Assembly: GCF_021431965.1 (NCBI RefSeq)
Contig: NZ_CP090370.1
Coordinates: 2,721,001 to 2,785,000 of the forward strand
Reading direction: 5' to 3'
DNA from: Erythrobacter sp. SDW2
GTDB taxonomy: Bacteria > Pseudomonadota > Alphaproteobacteria > Sphingomonadales > Sphingomonadaceae
DNA length: 64,000 nucleotides
Position 1 is the stretch's first letter. Every line of letters starts with the position of its first letter. Shown in pieces: positions 9,228 to 18,187 of this stretch. Position numbers and translations under genes: made by a program. The notes beneath the pieces are model-generated. The model saw only the letters and a list, made by a program, of their open reading frames with translations. It ran no database searches and was not told the DNA's origin.

Positions 9228-9686
9228 ATGGGAGACCCGACCGACCTGACCGCGACGATTGTGGAAGAGCTATATTGCGAAGCTCTGATCCTGGCCGATG
9301 ACGTGCGTGCGGCGTTCGACCTCACCACCCCGCGCGATGCGGGCAAGGCCGACCTCGTGCGGATCGCCCTGTCGACCGAAGGTCTCAAGACCACCACCCG
9401 CGTGATGCATGTGCTGGCCTGGCTGCTCAACCAGCGGGCCTATTTCCGCGGCGAGATGACCGAATACCAGCTGACCCAGCACGGTCGGCTGCCGCCCGAT
9501 CGCCCGTCGGAACCATCGCAGCTCGAGCTGCTCGAACTGCCGACCCAGTTGCTGATCCTCGAAACCCAGCTGATGCACGCCCGCGTGGCGCGGCTCGACA
9601 AGGCGTGGCGCGAAGGGCCACGCGGACGGCCCGAAGGGCTCGACGATATCCGCGCCCGGCTCGAAAGCGCGCTCAGGCGGCTGTAA
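9228..9686 (+). CDS. rcdA: RcdA-like regulator of CtrA degradation (DUF1465)
   Basis: A 152-residue all-helical protein of the DUF1465 family, the family of Caulobacter RcdA, an adaptor that helps deliver CtrA and other substrates to ClpXP at the cell pole. Recognisable pieces are EELYCEALILADDVRAAFDL near the N-terminus and the KTTTRVMHVLAWLLNQRAYFRGE helix. The family is essentially limited to alphaproteobacteria and is one of the strongest taxonomic markers in the window. Its 3' end overlaps that of glpK by 14 bases in convergent orientation. Confidence 0.85.
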   Translation: MGDPTDLTATIVEELYCEALILADDVRAAFDLTTPRDAGKADLVRIALSTEGLKTTTRVMHVLAWLLNQRAYFRGEMTEYQLTQHGRLPPDRPSEPSQLELLELPTQLLILETQLMHARVARLDKAWREGPRGRPEGLDDIRARLESALRRL

Positions 9687-11142
9687 GCGCTTTGCGCCAG
9701 CGGGCGAGGCGTTCCTGCCGCACGCTGTCGTCCATCGCCGGCTCGAAGGTCCGCACCGAGCCCCGCATCGCCGCCGACGCCTCCTCCAGCGAGCGGTAGA
9801 GTCCGGCTCCGACCGCCGCGCTCATCGCCGCTCCCAACGCGGTGGTTTCGACGAAATCGGGGCGTTCGACCGTGAGGCCGAGCATGTCGGCCAGGTCTTG
9901 CGCCATCCAGTCGTTGGCGCTCATCCCGCCGTCGATCCGCAGGCATTTCCATGCCGCACCGTCGGCCGCGAAGGCCTCGGCCAGGTCATGCGTCTGGTGC
10001 GCCATCGCCTCCAGCGCGGCGCGGGCAATCTGCGCCTTGCCGCTGGAGAAGCTGAGTCCCGTCATCACTCCGCGTGCCTCCGCCCGCCAATGGGGCGCCC
10101 CCAGCCCTGACAGAGCGGGAACGATCACTACCTCGCCCGAGTGCGAGATCGAGCGGGCCAGCGCCTCGGTCTCGGCCGCGCTGCTGATGAGGCCAAGCTG
10201 GTCGCGCAACCATTGCACCAGGCTACCCGCGACGAAAACCGAGCCCTCGATGGCATAGGTCCGCTGCCCCGCCTGCTGGCACAGCACCGTGCCCAGCATC
10301 CGGTTATCGGAATGTGGCAGTTCGTCCCCCTTGTTGGCCAGCACAAAGGCCCCCGTGCCGTAAGTCGCCTTGGTATCGCCGAACGAGAGGCACCCCTGCC
10401 CCAGCGTCGCCGATTGCTGGTCGCCGACCATGCCGGTGATGGGGATGACGCGCCCGAACCATTCGGCGCTGGCCTCGGCCAGCGGGCCGTGCGTATCGAC
10501 CACCTTGGGCAAGGCATCGCGCGGCACGCCGAGCAATTCGCAAAGACCATCGTCGAACTGCGCGCCGTCGAGAGCCAGCAGCTGCGTCCGGCTGGCATTG
10601 CTCGCGTCGGTGATATGCGCCTGGCCGCCGGACAGATTGGCCACCAGCCAGCTTTCGACCGTGCCCAGCGCCAGCGTGCCCTTGGCTGCCGCTTGCCGCA
10701 CGCGCTCGTCATGATCGAGCAGCCAGCGCATCTTGGTGCCGGAGAAATAGGGATCGAGCAGCAGGCCGGTCTTGGCCTGGACGTCCGGTTCATGGCCTTG
10801 TGCCTTCAGCACGGCACAGAAATCAGCCGTCCGCCGGTCCTGCCACACGATTGCGCGGCTGAGCGGTTCGAGCGTCTGCTCGTCCCACGCCACCACGGTT
10901 TCGCGCTGGTTGGTGATGCCGATGCACGCGATCCGCTCGGCCCCGACCTTGTCCACCGCCTCGCGCGCGCATGCGAGCGTCCGCTCCCAGATCTCGCCCG
11001 CGTCATGCTCGACCCAGCCGGGCTGCGGATAATGCTGGGTCAATTCCTTTTGCGCCACGCCATGCATGGTTCCGTCGAGCCCGAACAGCATGGCACGCGT
11101 GGAAGTGGTCCCTTCGTCGAGGACGAGGATAAGGTCGGACAA
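9673..11142 (-). CDS. glpK: Glycerol kinase GlpK
   Basis: A FGGY-family kinase of 489 residues that phosphorylates glycerol with ATP to glycerol-3-phosphate in the cytosol. Family landmarks in order: DEGTTSTRAMLF near the N-terminus, the GTVESWLVANLSGG region, DASNASRTQLL, GMVGDQQSATLGQGC and DGGMSANDWMAQ. The TTG at 11142 is chosen: GGGAGAGAG lies eight bases upstream and the protein then begins LSDLILVLDEG, as the family requires. No glpF or glpD is adjacent. Confidence 0.93.
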   Translation of the reverse strand: MSDLILVLDEGTTSTRAMLFGLDGTMHGVAQKELTQHYPQPGWVEHDAGEIWERTLACAREAVDKVGAERIACIGITNQRETVVAWDEQTLEPLSRAIVWQDRRTADFCAVLKAQGHEPDVQAKTGLLLDPYFSGTKMRWLLDHDERVRQAAAKGTLALGTVESWLVANLSGGQAHITDASNASRTQLLALDGAQFDDGLCELLGVPRDALPKVVDTHGPLAEASAEWFGRVIPITGMVGDQQSATLGQGCLSFGDTKATYGTGAFVLANKGDELPHSDNRMLGTVLCQQAGQRTYAIEGSVFVAGSLVQWLRDQLGLISSAAETEALARSISHSGEVVIVPALSGLGAPHWRAEARGVMTGLSFSSGKAQIARAALEAMAHQTHDLAEAFAADGAAWKCLRIDGGMSANDWMAQDLADMLGLTVERPDFVETTALGAAMSAAVGAGLYRSLEEASAAMRGSVRTFEPAMDDSVRQERLARWRKALTAA

Positions 11143-11210
11143 GCTGCTCTCTCCCGTGCAGAATTTCTTGCAGGGTGACATGTGCCAGCTTGCGTCCCAT
11201 ATGCAAGGGC

Positions 11211-12083
11211 ATGGCAACGCCTCCTCCCAAACCCTGGCCGGTGGGCCTGGTCGAGCGGCCCGAGCCGCTGGTCGGCCGCATCCTCGCGCCCAATCCCTCG
11301 CCCTATACCTTCACCGGGACGCAGACCTACATCGTCGGGACCGAAGGCGAAGTGGCGGTGATCGATCCCGGCCCCAACGATGCGGCGCATATCGACGCGA
11401 TCCTGGCCGCGACCGGCGATGACAGGGTCGTCGCCATCATGTGCACCCATACCCACCGCGACCACTCCCCCGCCGCCGCGCCGCTCAGCGAGCTGACCGG
11501 CGCCCCGGTGGTCGGCTGCGCCCCGCTGGTGCTGGAAACCGACCTGCCGCGCGCCGACGAGGCCTTTGACCCAACCTACGCGCCCGACCGTGTGCTGGAA
11601 GATGGCGAAGCCATGACCGGACGCGGCTGGACGCTGCGCGCCGTCCATACGCCGGGCCATACGTCCAATCACCTGTGCTTTGCGTTGGAGGAAACAGGAG
11701 CCCTGTTCACCGGCGACCATGTGATGGGCTGGTCCACCAGTGTCGTTATCCCGCCCGATGGCGACATGGGCGATTACATGAAGAGCCTCGACCGGCTCTA
11801 CCAGCGTGAGGACAGGGTCTATTACTCCGCCCATGGCGAGCCGATCACCAGGCCGCGCCAGCTGGTGCGCGGCATGATCGGGCACCGCCGCCAGCGCGAA
11901 AACCAGATCCTCCGGCATCTGGGCGATGGGCCGCTGGCGCTGCCCGACTTCGTCCCGCTGATGTACAAGGGGCTCGACCCCCGGCTCGACAAGGCCGCAC
12001 AGATGAGCGTCCATGCCCATCTGATCGATCTGGAACGAAGAGGGCTGGTCGCTCGTTCGGGAGAGACATGGCAGACGATCTGA
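11211..12083 (+). CDS. Metallo-beta-lactamase-fold hydrolase (LACTB2-like)
   Basis: About 290 residues. The metal motif is THTHRDHSPAA (HxHxDH), preceded by a beta-strand ending VAVIDPGPN and followed by HTPGHTSNHLCF and FTGDHVMGW. A C-terminal winged-helix-like segment (QMSVHAHLIDLERRGLV) is present, as in human LACTB2 and its bacterial relatives. That family includes single-strand endoribonucleases and thioester hydrolases; the substrate here is unknown. The start at ATG 11211 gives MATPPPKPW. Its last 16 bases overlap the next gene, suggesting coupling with the DUF4230 protein. Confidence 0.88.
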   Translation: MATPPPKPWPVGLVERPEPLVGRILAPNPSPYTFTGTQTYIVGTEGEVAVIDPGPNDAAHIDAILAATGDDRVVAIMCTHTHRDHSPAAAPLSELTGAPVVGCAPLVLETDLPRADEAFDPTYAPDRVLEDGEAMTGRGWTLRAVHTPGHTSNHLCFALEETGALFTGDHVMGWSTSVVIPPDGDMGDYMKSLDRLYQREDRVYYSAHGEPITRPRQLVRGMIGHRRQRENQILRHLGDGPLALPDFVPLMYKGLDPRLDKAAQMSVHAHLIDLERRGLVARSGETWQTI

Positions 12084-12775
12084 CACTCGAGGACCAGACG
12101 GCGAGCGTGGCCCCTGCCGATCCCCCCGCTTCGCCTCCGGCAAAAACCGACAATGCGCGCTCGCTCGCACGGACGCAGGCGCTACCCTGGCTGCTTGTCA
12201 TCCTGTTGCTGGCAGCCGTGGCGTGGTTGGCATGGAAGGCCTTCGGGCCTGACGAATTGGGCGATCCGGTCGCCACCAGCCTCGTTGCCTTCGAAGAGCA
12301 GAACGCCCTCACCGTGTTCAGTGCCGAGTTCGCGCCGGTTGTGGCGAGCAATGACAGCCGCTTCTTCGGCACCATCAAGACCCGGCAGGTGGCGGTAATC
12401 CCGACACGGGTCAGCTACACGCTCGACCTGTCGAAGGTCGATCGCTCGCGCCTCGCGTGGAACGAGGCCGAGGAAACCCTCACCGTACAGCTGCCCCCGA
12501 TCCAGATCGGCCAGCCCAATCTCGACGAGGCGCGCGCCCAGTACCTGCGCGAAGGTATCTGGATCACGCGCGAGGCGCAGGACAAGCTCACCCGCGACAA
12601 CACCCTGCTAGCCGAACGCGAAGCGCGCAAGTCTGCCGCCAACCCCGCACTGGTAAGGCTCGCCCGCGATGCCGCCCGGCAGGCGGTGACGCAGAACCTT
12701 TCCATCCCGCTACAGGTGGCCGGCTATGGCGATGTGAATGTGGTGGTCCGCTTCGATGGAGAGTCCTCGAAGTAG
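12068..12775 (+). CDS. DUF4230 membrane-anchored protein
   Basis: A 235-residue protein: an acidic, Pro/Ala-rich cytosolic tail, one transmembrane helix (about residues 40-57, PWLLVILLLAAVAWLAW), and an extracytoplasmic domain of DUF4230 type with alternating strands and a helical C-terminal half (REAQDKLTRDNTLLAEREARK). Function is unknown. It overlaps the MBL-fold gene by 16 bases. Confidence 0.75.
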   Translation: MADDLTLEDQTASVAPADPPASPPAKTDNARSLARTQALPWLLVILLLAAVAWLAWKAFGPDELGDPVATSLVAFEEQNALTVFSAEFAPVVASNDSRFFGTIKTRQVAVIPTRVSYTLDLSKVDRSRLAWNEAEETLTVQLPPIQIGQPNLDEARAQYLREGIWITREAQDKLTRDNTLLAEREARKSAANPALVRLARDAARQAVTQNLSIPLQVAGYGDVNVVVRFDGESSK

Positions 12776-12867
12776 GCAGGACATTGTTGACCTGAGCGGC
12801 CACACCGCAGTATCTCCCCGACAGCAAAGCAAAGGCGGTCGCACGTTTCACCGGAGGGAGGGACTCC

Positions 12868-13641
12868 ATGGCGACCACTGCCCCTGTGCGCGGCACCACA
12901 GTCGAAGGCACGCGCTTCTTTGCCATCATGGCTTTCGTGATGTCGGTGACGATCATCGCCGGCTTCTCGCTCAACCTGGCGATGGGTCGCTCGAGCTTCG
13001 ATGCTCCCTGGTTCCTGCATGCCCATGGTCTGATCTTTCTCGGCTGGATCGGGCTCTACCTCGCCCAGCATGTGACGATTGCGACAGGCAACATCGCCTT
13101 GCACCGGCGGCTGGGCCAGGTGGCCTATCTGTGGGTCCCGTTGATGGTCGCTGCCGGGGTGATGATCATCGTCATCGTGGCGCGGAGCACCGGCGGGCCA
13201 TTCTTCTTTGCGATGAACGAGTTCTTCGTCAGCAATCTCATTGCCCTGCTGACCTTCGGCGGCCTGGCGCTGTGGGCGCTACGGGCGCAGCGGTACAGCG
13301 GCTGGCACCGAAGGCTGATGCTGGTGGCGATGAGCATCCTGACCGGGCCCGGCCTTGGGCGATTGCTGCCGACGCCGCTGTTCATGCCCAACGCCTGGAC
13401 CATACTGATCTGCCTGACCTTCGTCTTTCCGCTGATCGGCATGGTTTACGATCTGCGCCGGGACGGGCGGGTCCATCCCGCCTATTGGTGGGGCATGGGC
13501 ATCAACGTCGGGCTCTTCGTGCTGTCCATGCTGCTGGCCTATTCGCCGCTCGGCTATGCCTTCACCGAATGGCTGACGGCGGGAACACCCGGCGGCGAGC
13601 GGCCGATGGAGGCGTTTCTCCCGCCCGGCTTCACGATGTGA
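12868..13641 (+). CDS. Seven-helix membrane protein, unknown function
   Basis: A 257-residue hydrophobic protein with about seven predicted transmembrane helices. Two loops carry histidine-rich basic turns, LHRRLGQVAY and WHRRLMLVA, and the helices have further histidines (HAHGLIFLGW, QHVTIAT). This pattern recalls DUF2306-like or cytochrome-b561-like membrane proteins that may bind haem, but I cannot assign a family. The ribosome site GGAGGGACT precedes the ATG at 12868. It is followed 91 bases later by nadA. Confidence 0.7.
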   Translation: MATTAPVRGTTVEGTRFFAIMAFVMSVTIIAGFSLNLAMGRSSFDAPWFLHAHGLIFLGWIGLYLAQHVTIATGNIALHRRLGQVAYLWVPLMVAAGVMIIVIVARSTGGPFFFAMNEFFVSNLIALLTFGGLALWALRAQRYSGWHRRLMLVAMSILTGPGLGRLLPTPLFMPNAWTILICLTFVFPLIGMVYDLRRDGRVHPAYWWGMGINVGLFVLSMLLAYSPLGYAFTEWLTAGTPGGERPMEAFLPPGFTM

Positions 13642-13732
13642 GGCGCGCAACCGGCATTGCCCGGAACGCGCTCGCATCCTGGTTCGTTCGCTTTATAGAG
13701 GGCGCAAACAGCGCCTTCGCAAAGGACGGACC

Positions 13733-14719
13733 ATGACTGCCCCGATCAAGCCCCCCGTCGGTGACGAACTGCTCGCCGAAATCGACCGCCTGCGCAAGGA
13801 GCGCAATGCGGTGATCCTGGCGCATTACTACCAGACGCCCGATATCCAGGACCTGGCCGATTACGTCGGCGATTCGCTCCAGCTGAGCCAGATGGCGGCG
13901 GAAACCGATGCCGACGTCATCGCTTTCTGCGGTGTGAAGTTCATGGCCGACACTGCCAAGATCCTCAGCCCCGAAAAGATCGTCGTCCTGCCCGACATGG
14001 ACGCCGGGTGCAGTCTCGAGGACAGCTGCCCGCCGGAGAAATTCCGCAAGTTCCGCGAGGCGCATCCCGATCACATCGCGCTGACCTACATCAACTGCTC
14101 GACCGAGGTGAAGGCGCTCAGCGACATCATCGTCACCAGCTCCAGCGCGGAGATGATCCTTCAACAGATCCCGCCCGAGCAGAAGATCATCTTCGGGCCG
14201 GACCGGCACCTGGGCGGCTACCTCAGCCGCAAGTTCAACCGCGAGATGCTGCTGTGGCCGGGGGTGTGCATCGTCCACGAGGCTTTCAGCGAAACCGAGC
14301 TGATGAAACTCAAGGAACAGTATCCTGGTGCGCCGATCGCTGCGCACCCCGAATGCCCCCCCTCGATCATCGACCACGCCGACTATGTCGGCAGCACGTC
14401 GGGCATCCTGCAGTTCGCCAAGACTTTCCCCGGCGACACGCTGATCGTCGCGACCGAGCCGCACATCATCCACCAGATGGAAAAGGCGCTGCCGGAAAAG
14501 AACTTCATCGGCGCGCCGGGTGCGGACGGCAACTGCAGCTGCAACATCTGCCCCTACATGGCATTGAACACGCTGGAGAAGCTCTACGTTGCGCTGCGCG
14601 ACCTCGAACCGCGGATCGAAATCGAGGAGGAGCTGCGGGTCAAGGCCAAGCGCAGCCTCGATGCCATGTTGGCGATGGCCAGCGGGACGATCGGCAAGGG
14701 CGATCTGGGGAAAGTGTGA
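13733..14719 (+). CDS. nadA: Quinolinate synthase NadA
   Basis: A 328-residue [4Fe-4S] enzyme that condenses iminoaspartate with dihydroxyacetone phosphate to quinolinate, the first ring-forming step of NAD synthesis. Family features are AHYYQTPDIQDLADYVGDSL near the start, FCGVKFMADTAKIL with the first cluster cysteine, ECPPSI and NCSCNICPYMALNTLEKL near the C-terminus. nadB and nadC are not next to it. A short hairpin (GGCGC-AAACA-GCGCC) lies just upstream of the start. Confidence 0.95.
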   Translation: MTAPIKPPVGDELLAEIDRLRKERNAVILAHYYQTPDIQDLADYVGDSLQLSQMAAETDADVIAFCGVKFMADTAKILSPEKIVVLPDMDAGCSLEDSCPPEKFRKFREAHPDHIALTYINCSTEVKALSDIIVTSSSAEMILQQIPPEQKIIFGPDRHLGGYLSRKFNREMLLWPGVCIVHEAFSETELMKLKEQYPGAPIAAHPECPPSIIDHADYVGSTSGILQFAKTFPGDTLIVATEPHIIHQMEKALPEKNFIGAPGADGNCSCNICPYMALNTLEKLYVALRDLEPRIEIEEELRVKAKRSLDAMLAMASGTIGKGDLGKV

Positions 14720-14753
14720 GGGCACCCCACGCGCTGATGTGCGTTCTCCGACC

Positions 14754-16067
14754 ATGACCGCGCAAATCCGCTTCCTCTGGGCCCGGCTCAACGCCAATTA
14801 CTGGTTCTACCCGGCGCTGTTTTCGGTACTGGCCGCGCTGTTGGCCTTCGCCATGATCTGGCTCGACCGCAGCGGCTGGGCGGAAGCGCTCAACCGCGAG
14901 GGCTGGATCATCCCGGCCCGGCCCCAGGGCGCGACCAATATGCTGAACGTCATGGCGGGCAGCATGATCGGGGTCGCCTCCACGGTGTTCTCGATCACGC
15001 TGGTGGCGGTGACCTATGCCAGCGGCACCTATGGCCCGCGGCTGCTGACCAATTTCATGGAGGACCGCGGCAACCAGCTGAGCCTGGCGACCTTCATTGC
15101 CAGCTTCGTCTATGCCCTGATCGTGCTGCGCAGCGTTCGGGCCGAGGACGAGACTGCTGCCGCTGGGGCCGCGGCCGATGCCCTGCCCGGATTTGTACCG
15201 CAGCTTTCGCTGCTGGTCGCCTATGCCCTGATGGCGCTGTGCGTCGCGGTGCTGGTTTACTTCCTCAACCACGTCCCGTCCTCGATCCGCATCAACACCG
15301 TGCTCAAGGAGATCGCTGGACGCCTGCTGCGCATCATCAGGGAGACCTACCCGGTCGAAGAGTCCATCGTCGACGCGCGCCCGCAGGAGTCCGGCGAACC
15401 GCTTTGCGCGACGGGCACGGGCTATGTGCAGCTGATCGACCTCGAAGGATTGACGGCCCTCGCCCGCGAGCATGACTGCACCGTCTCGCTCAAGGTTCGC
15501 ACCGGCGATTTCATCCATCGCGACTTGCCGCTGCTGGAGGTGACCGGCGACTTGCCGGAGGCGTGCGAGCAGGATTTGCGCGATTGCTTCACGCTCGGCC
15601 CGTCGCGCACGCCGGAGCAGGATCCGCAGTTCCTGATCGACGAACTGGTCGAAATCGGCCTGCGCGCGCTCAGCCCCGGGATCAACGATCCCTTCACCGC
15701 CATCACCGCGCTGCACTGGCTCGGTGCGGCAACCGCAGAAATCGGCCGGCGCGACCTTCGCAAGCAGATCGATGACGAGGATGATCCGGATAGGTGTCCC
15801 GTCATCCCGCTGCCCGATGATTTCGCGCATTATCTCAGTCGCGGCTTCGGCTCGATCCGGAGTGCGGTGGCGACCAGCCCGATCGCCGCCGAGGTCATGC
15901 TCGACACGCTTGCCAATGCGGCGCAAGCTGTCGGGAATCCCGGTCGGCGCGCATTGCTGCACGACGAAGGCATGCGACTGGGCGAACAGGCCCTGATTGC
16001 GCTGGCAGGCCCGGACCGCGAAGCCTTGCGCGAGAAGCTCAAGGCATTCGACGCGCGCTTTGCCTGA
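14754..16067 (+). CDS. DUF2254 integral membrane protein
   Basis: A 437-residue protein with four transmembrane helices in the first 180 residues (starting NYWFYPALFSVLAALLAF), a conserved membrane loop VASTVFSITLVAVTYASGTYGPRLL, and a long cytosolic C-terminal region with RALSPGINDPFTAITAL. This is the DUF2254 layout, whose role is unknown. The ATG at 14754 is chosen because the hydrophobic N-terminus begins there; the frame upstream overlaps nadA and is spurious. Its stop codon directly abuts that of the following convergent gene. Confidence 0.85.
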   Translation: MTAQIRFLWARLNANYWFYPALFSVLAALLAFAMIWLDRSGWAEALNREGWIIPARPQGATNMLNVMAGSMIGVASTVFSITLVAVTYASGTYGPRLLTNFMEDRGNQLSLATFIASFVYALIVLRSVRAEDETAAAGAAADALPGFVPQLSLLVAYALMALCVAVLVYFLNHVPSSIRINTVLKEIAGRLLRIIRETYPVEESIVDARPQESGEPLCATGTGYVQLIDLEGLTALAREHDCTVSLKVRTGDFIHRDLPLLEVTGDLPEACEQDLRDCFTLGPSRTPEQDPQFLIDELVEIGLRALSPGINDPFTAITALHWLGAATAEIGRRDLRKQIDDEDDPDRCPVIPLPDDFAHYLSRGFGSIRSAVATSPIAAEVMLDTLANAAQAVGNPGRRALLHDEGMRLGEQALIALAGPDREALREKLKAFDARFA

Positions 16068-17003
16068 TCAGGCGGATAGGCCGGGTGCAATGCCGGGCCC
16101 GGTTTTGGGCTTCTCGCTCCGCGCCACCACCAGCGCACAGCCGAGCATAAGCATGCCGATGATGTCCCACACGCCCAGCACTTCGCCGAAAACGCCATAG
16201 CCATAGAGCGCCGCCACCGCCGGCTGGGTCAGCAGCGCAAGGCCGATCACCAACGGGCTGAAATGGCGCAAGGCGAAAACCAGCAGGCCTTGCCCCACCA
16301 ATTGGCTGAACAGCGCGAGCGCGACCAGCGGACCCCAACCCGCCGCGCCAGGAAGGACCGGTTCGCCCATGGCCAGTGCCAGCACCAGCAGCACGGGGCA
16401 GGCGAAGAGGCTGACCCACACCAGCAGGCTCCAAGCTCCAATCTGCTTGCGCGCATCCTGCAGGGTGAGGAGGTAGACCGCGTAACTCAGACCCGCCGCA
16501 AGACAGAAGAGATCGCCTACCAATGTTGCGGTGCTGATCTCCAGACTCTCGCCCAGCAGGATGGCCGAGCCTCCCAGCGCAAAGACGATGGCGAGCCATT
16601 CCAGCCCCTTGGGCAGGGTCCGGCTGATAACGAACCCCCAGAACAGCAGCACGATGCTCCCGGCATTACCGAACAGCGTGGCATTGCCGAGCCGCGTCAG
16701 CCCGATGCCGTAATGCCAGGCAGCGAGGTCGAGCGCGAAAGCGGTGCTGCCGATGGCGATCATGGTGAGTGTCTTGGCCGGGATGCCGCCCAGCCGCTGT
16801 CCGGTCGCCCGTGCCAGCAGCGCCAGGAACGGCAACGCCAGGAATAGCCGCCAGAACGCTGCACTTACCGGCCCCGTGTCCGCCAGCCGCACGGCCCATG
16901 GCCCCAATGCCAGGGCGACATTGCCTGCCAGCAGCGCCATGAACAGCACCCACTGCGGCGCTGCTACACCCCCTGTCACTTTTTCTGATGTTGCGCCGCT
17001 CAC
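16068..17003 (-). CDS. EamA/DMT-superfamily permease
   Basis: A 311-residue protein with ten hydrophobic helices arranged as two EamA repeats, the first including WRLFLALPFLALLARATGQ and GNATLFGNAGSIVLLFWG, the second ending around LLTQPAVAALYGYGVFGE. Members export amino acids, drugs or metabolites from the cytoplasm; the substrate cannot be deduced. It is divergent from the ene-reductase gene, with 58 bases between starts. Confidence 0.88.
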   Translation of the reverse strand: MSGATSEKVTGGVAAPQWVLFMALLAGNVALALGPWAVRLADTGPVSAAFWRLFLALPFLALLARATGQRLGGIPAKTLTMIAIGSTAFALDLAAWHYGIGLTRLGNATLFGNAGSIVLLFWGFVISRTLPKGLEWLAIVFALGGSAILLGESLEISTATLVGDLFCLAAGLSYAVYLLTLQDARKQIGAWSLLVWVSLFACPVLLVLALAMGEPVLPGAAGWGPLVALALFSQLVGQGLLVFALRHFSPLVIGLALLTQPAVAALYGYGVFGEVLGVWDIIGMLMLGCALVVARSEKPKTGPGIAPGLSA

Positions 17004-17061
17004 GCCGCTGCCCTAGCCGCAATTCACGAAATCGAAAAAGAAAATGCGGAGACATTGCCCG

Positions 17062-18171
17062 ATGCATGATGCCCTCTTCCAGCCGCTGAAAATGGGGGCG
17101 CTCGAAGCGCGCAACCGGATCTTCATGGCCCCGCTGACCCGTGGCCGTGCGGCGGAACCGATGTTCGTGCCCAACGAACTGATGGCGACCTATTACCGCC
17201 AGCGTGCGGGCGCCGGGATGATCCTGACCGAGGCCACCGGCATCAGCCGCGAAGGACTCGGCTGGCCGTCGGCTCCCGGCATCTGGAGCGACGAGCAGGC
17301 CGAAGCGTGGAAGCTCTCGACCGAGGCCGTGCATGAGGAGGGCGGTCTGATCGTCATGCAGCTGTGGCACATGGGCCGGATCGTCCATCCCTATTTCCTC
17401 GATGGGCAGCCGCCGGTTTCGGCCAGTGCCACCAAGGCTCCCGGCGAAGCGCATACGCCCGTCGGCAAGCAGGAATACGCCACCGCGCGTGCCATGACGC
17501 TCGACGATATCAAGCGCACCGTGGCCGACTATCACAATGCTGCGGCCCAGGCGAAGAAGGCAGGGTTCGACGGCGTCCAGCTGCACGGCGCCAATGGCTA
17601 CCTCGTCGACCAGTTCCTGCGCGACGGGACCAACCACCGCGACGACGAATACGGCGGTTCGCCGGAAAACCGCACCCGCTTCATGCGCGAAGTGCTCGAA
17701 GCGCTGATCGACGTATGGGGCGCGGGCCGCGTCGGCATCCGCCTCTCGCCCAATGGCGAGACGCAGGGCTGCGACGACAGCAACCCGCCTGCCACCTTCG
17801 GCGCTGCGGCCAAGGTGTGCGAGGAACTCGGACTCGCTTTCGTCGAACTGCGCGAACCGGGGCCCGACGGCACCTTCGGGCAAACCGATGTGCCGAAACA
17901 GAGCCCGTTGATCCGCTCGATCTATTCGGGTGCCTTGATCCTCAATTCGGACTACGATGCAGCCCAGGCGGAAGCCGATGTGGTCAGCGGCAAGGCCGAC
18001 GCGATCAGCTTCGGCCGGCCGTATATCTCGAACCCCGACCTGGAAAAACGCATTGCCGTCGGCGCGCCGTTCAACCCGAACAGGGATGTGCCCAAGAGCT
18101 GGTACTTCCCGATTCCGGAAGGTTATATAGATTACCCTACGCTGGCAGAGGAACATGCGGCGGTCGCCTGA
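17062..18171 (+). CDS. Old yellow enzyme / alkene reductase (NemA-like)
   Basis: About 369 residues, an FMN-dependent TIM barrel that reduces activated C=C bonds, nitrate esters or similar electrophiles with NAD(P)H. Features are the N-terminal LFQPLKMGALEARNRIFMAPLTRGRA, the substrate His/Asn pair in LHGANGYLVDQFL, and the family signature YGGSPENRTRF. The C-terminus keeps ADAISFGRPYISNPDL, the FMN phosphate site. The ATG at 17062 is preferred to one at 17044 because it gives the family's normal N-terminus. The physiological substrate is unknown. Confidence 0.92.
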   Translation: MHDALFQPLKMGALEARNRIFMAPLTRGRAAEPMFVPNELMATYYRQRAGAGMILTEATGISREGLGWPSAPGIWSDEQAEAWKLSTEAVHEEGGLIVMQLWHMGRIVHPYFLDGQPPVSASATKAPGEAHTPVGKQEYATARAMTLDDIKRTVADYHNAAAQAKKAGFDGVQLHGANGYLVDQFLRDGTNHRDDEYGGSPENRTRFMREVLEALIDVWGAGRVGIRLSPNGETQGCDDSNPPATFGAAAKVCEELGLAFVELREPGPDGTFGQTDVPKQSPLIRSIYSGALILNSDYDAAQAEADVVSGKADAISFGRPYISNPDLEKRIAVGAPFNPNRDVPKSWYFPIPEGYIDYPTLAEEHAAVA

Positions 18172-18187
18172 TCGCTGGCTCCTCCCC

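Noticed and set aside
13631..14797. Long minus-strand frame opposite nadA
   Set aside because: Antisense shadow; NadA motifs are all on the plus strand.
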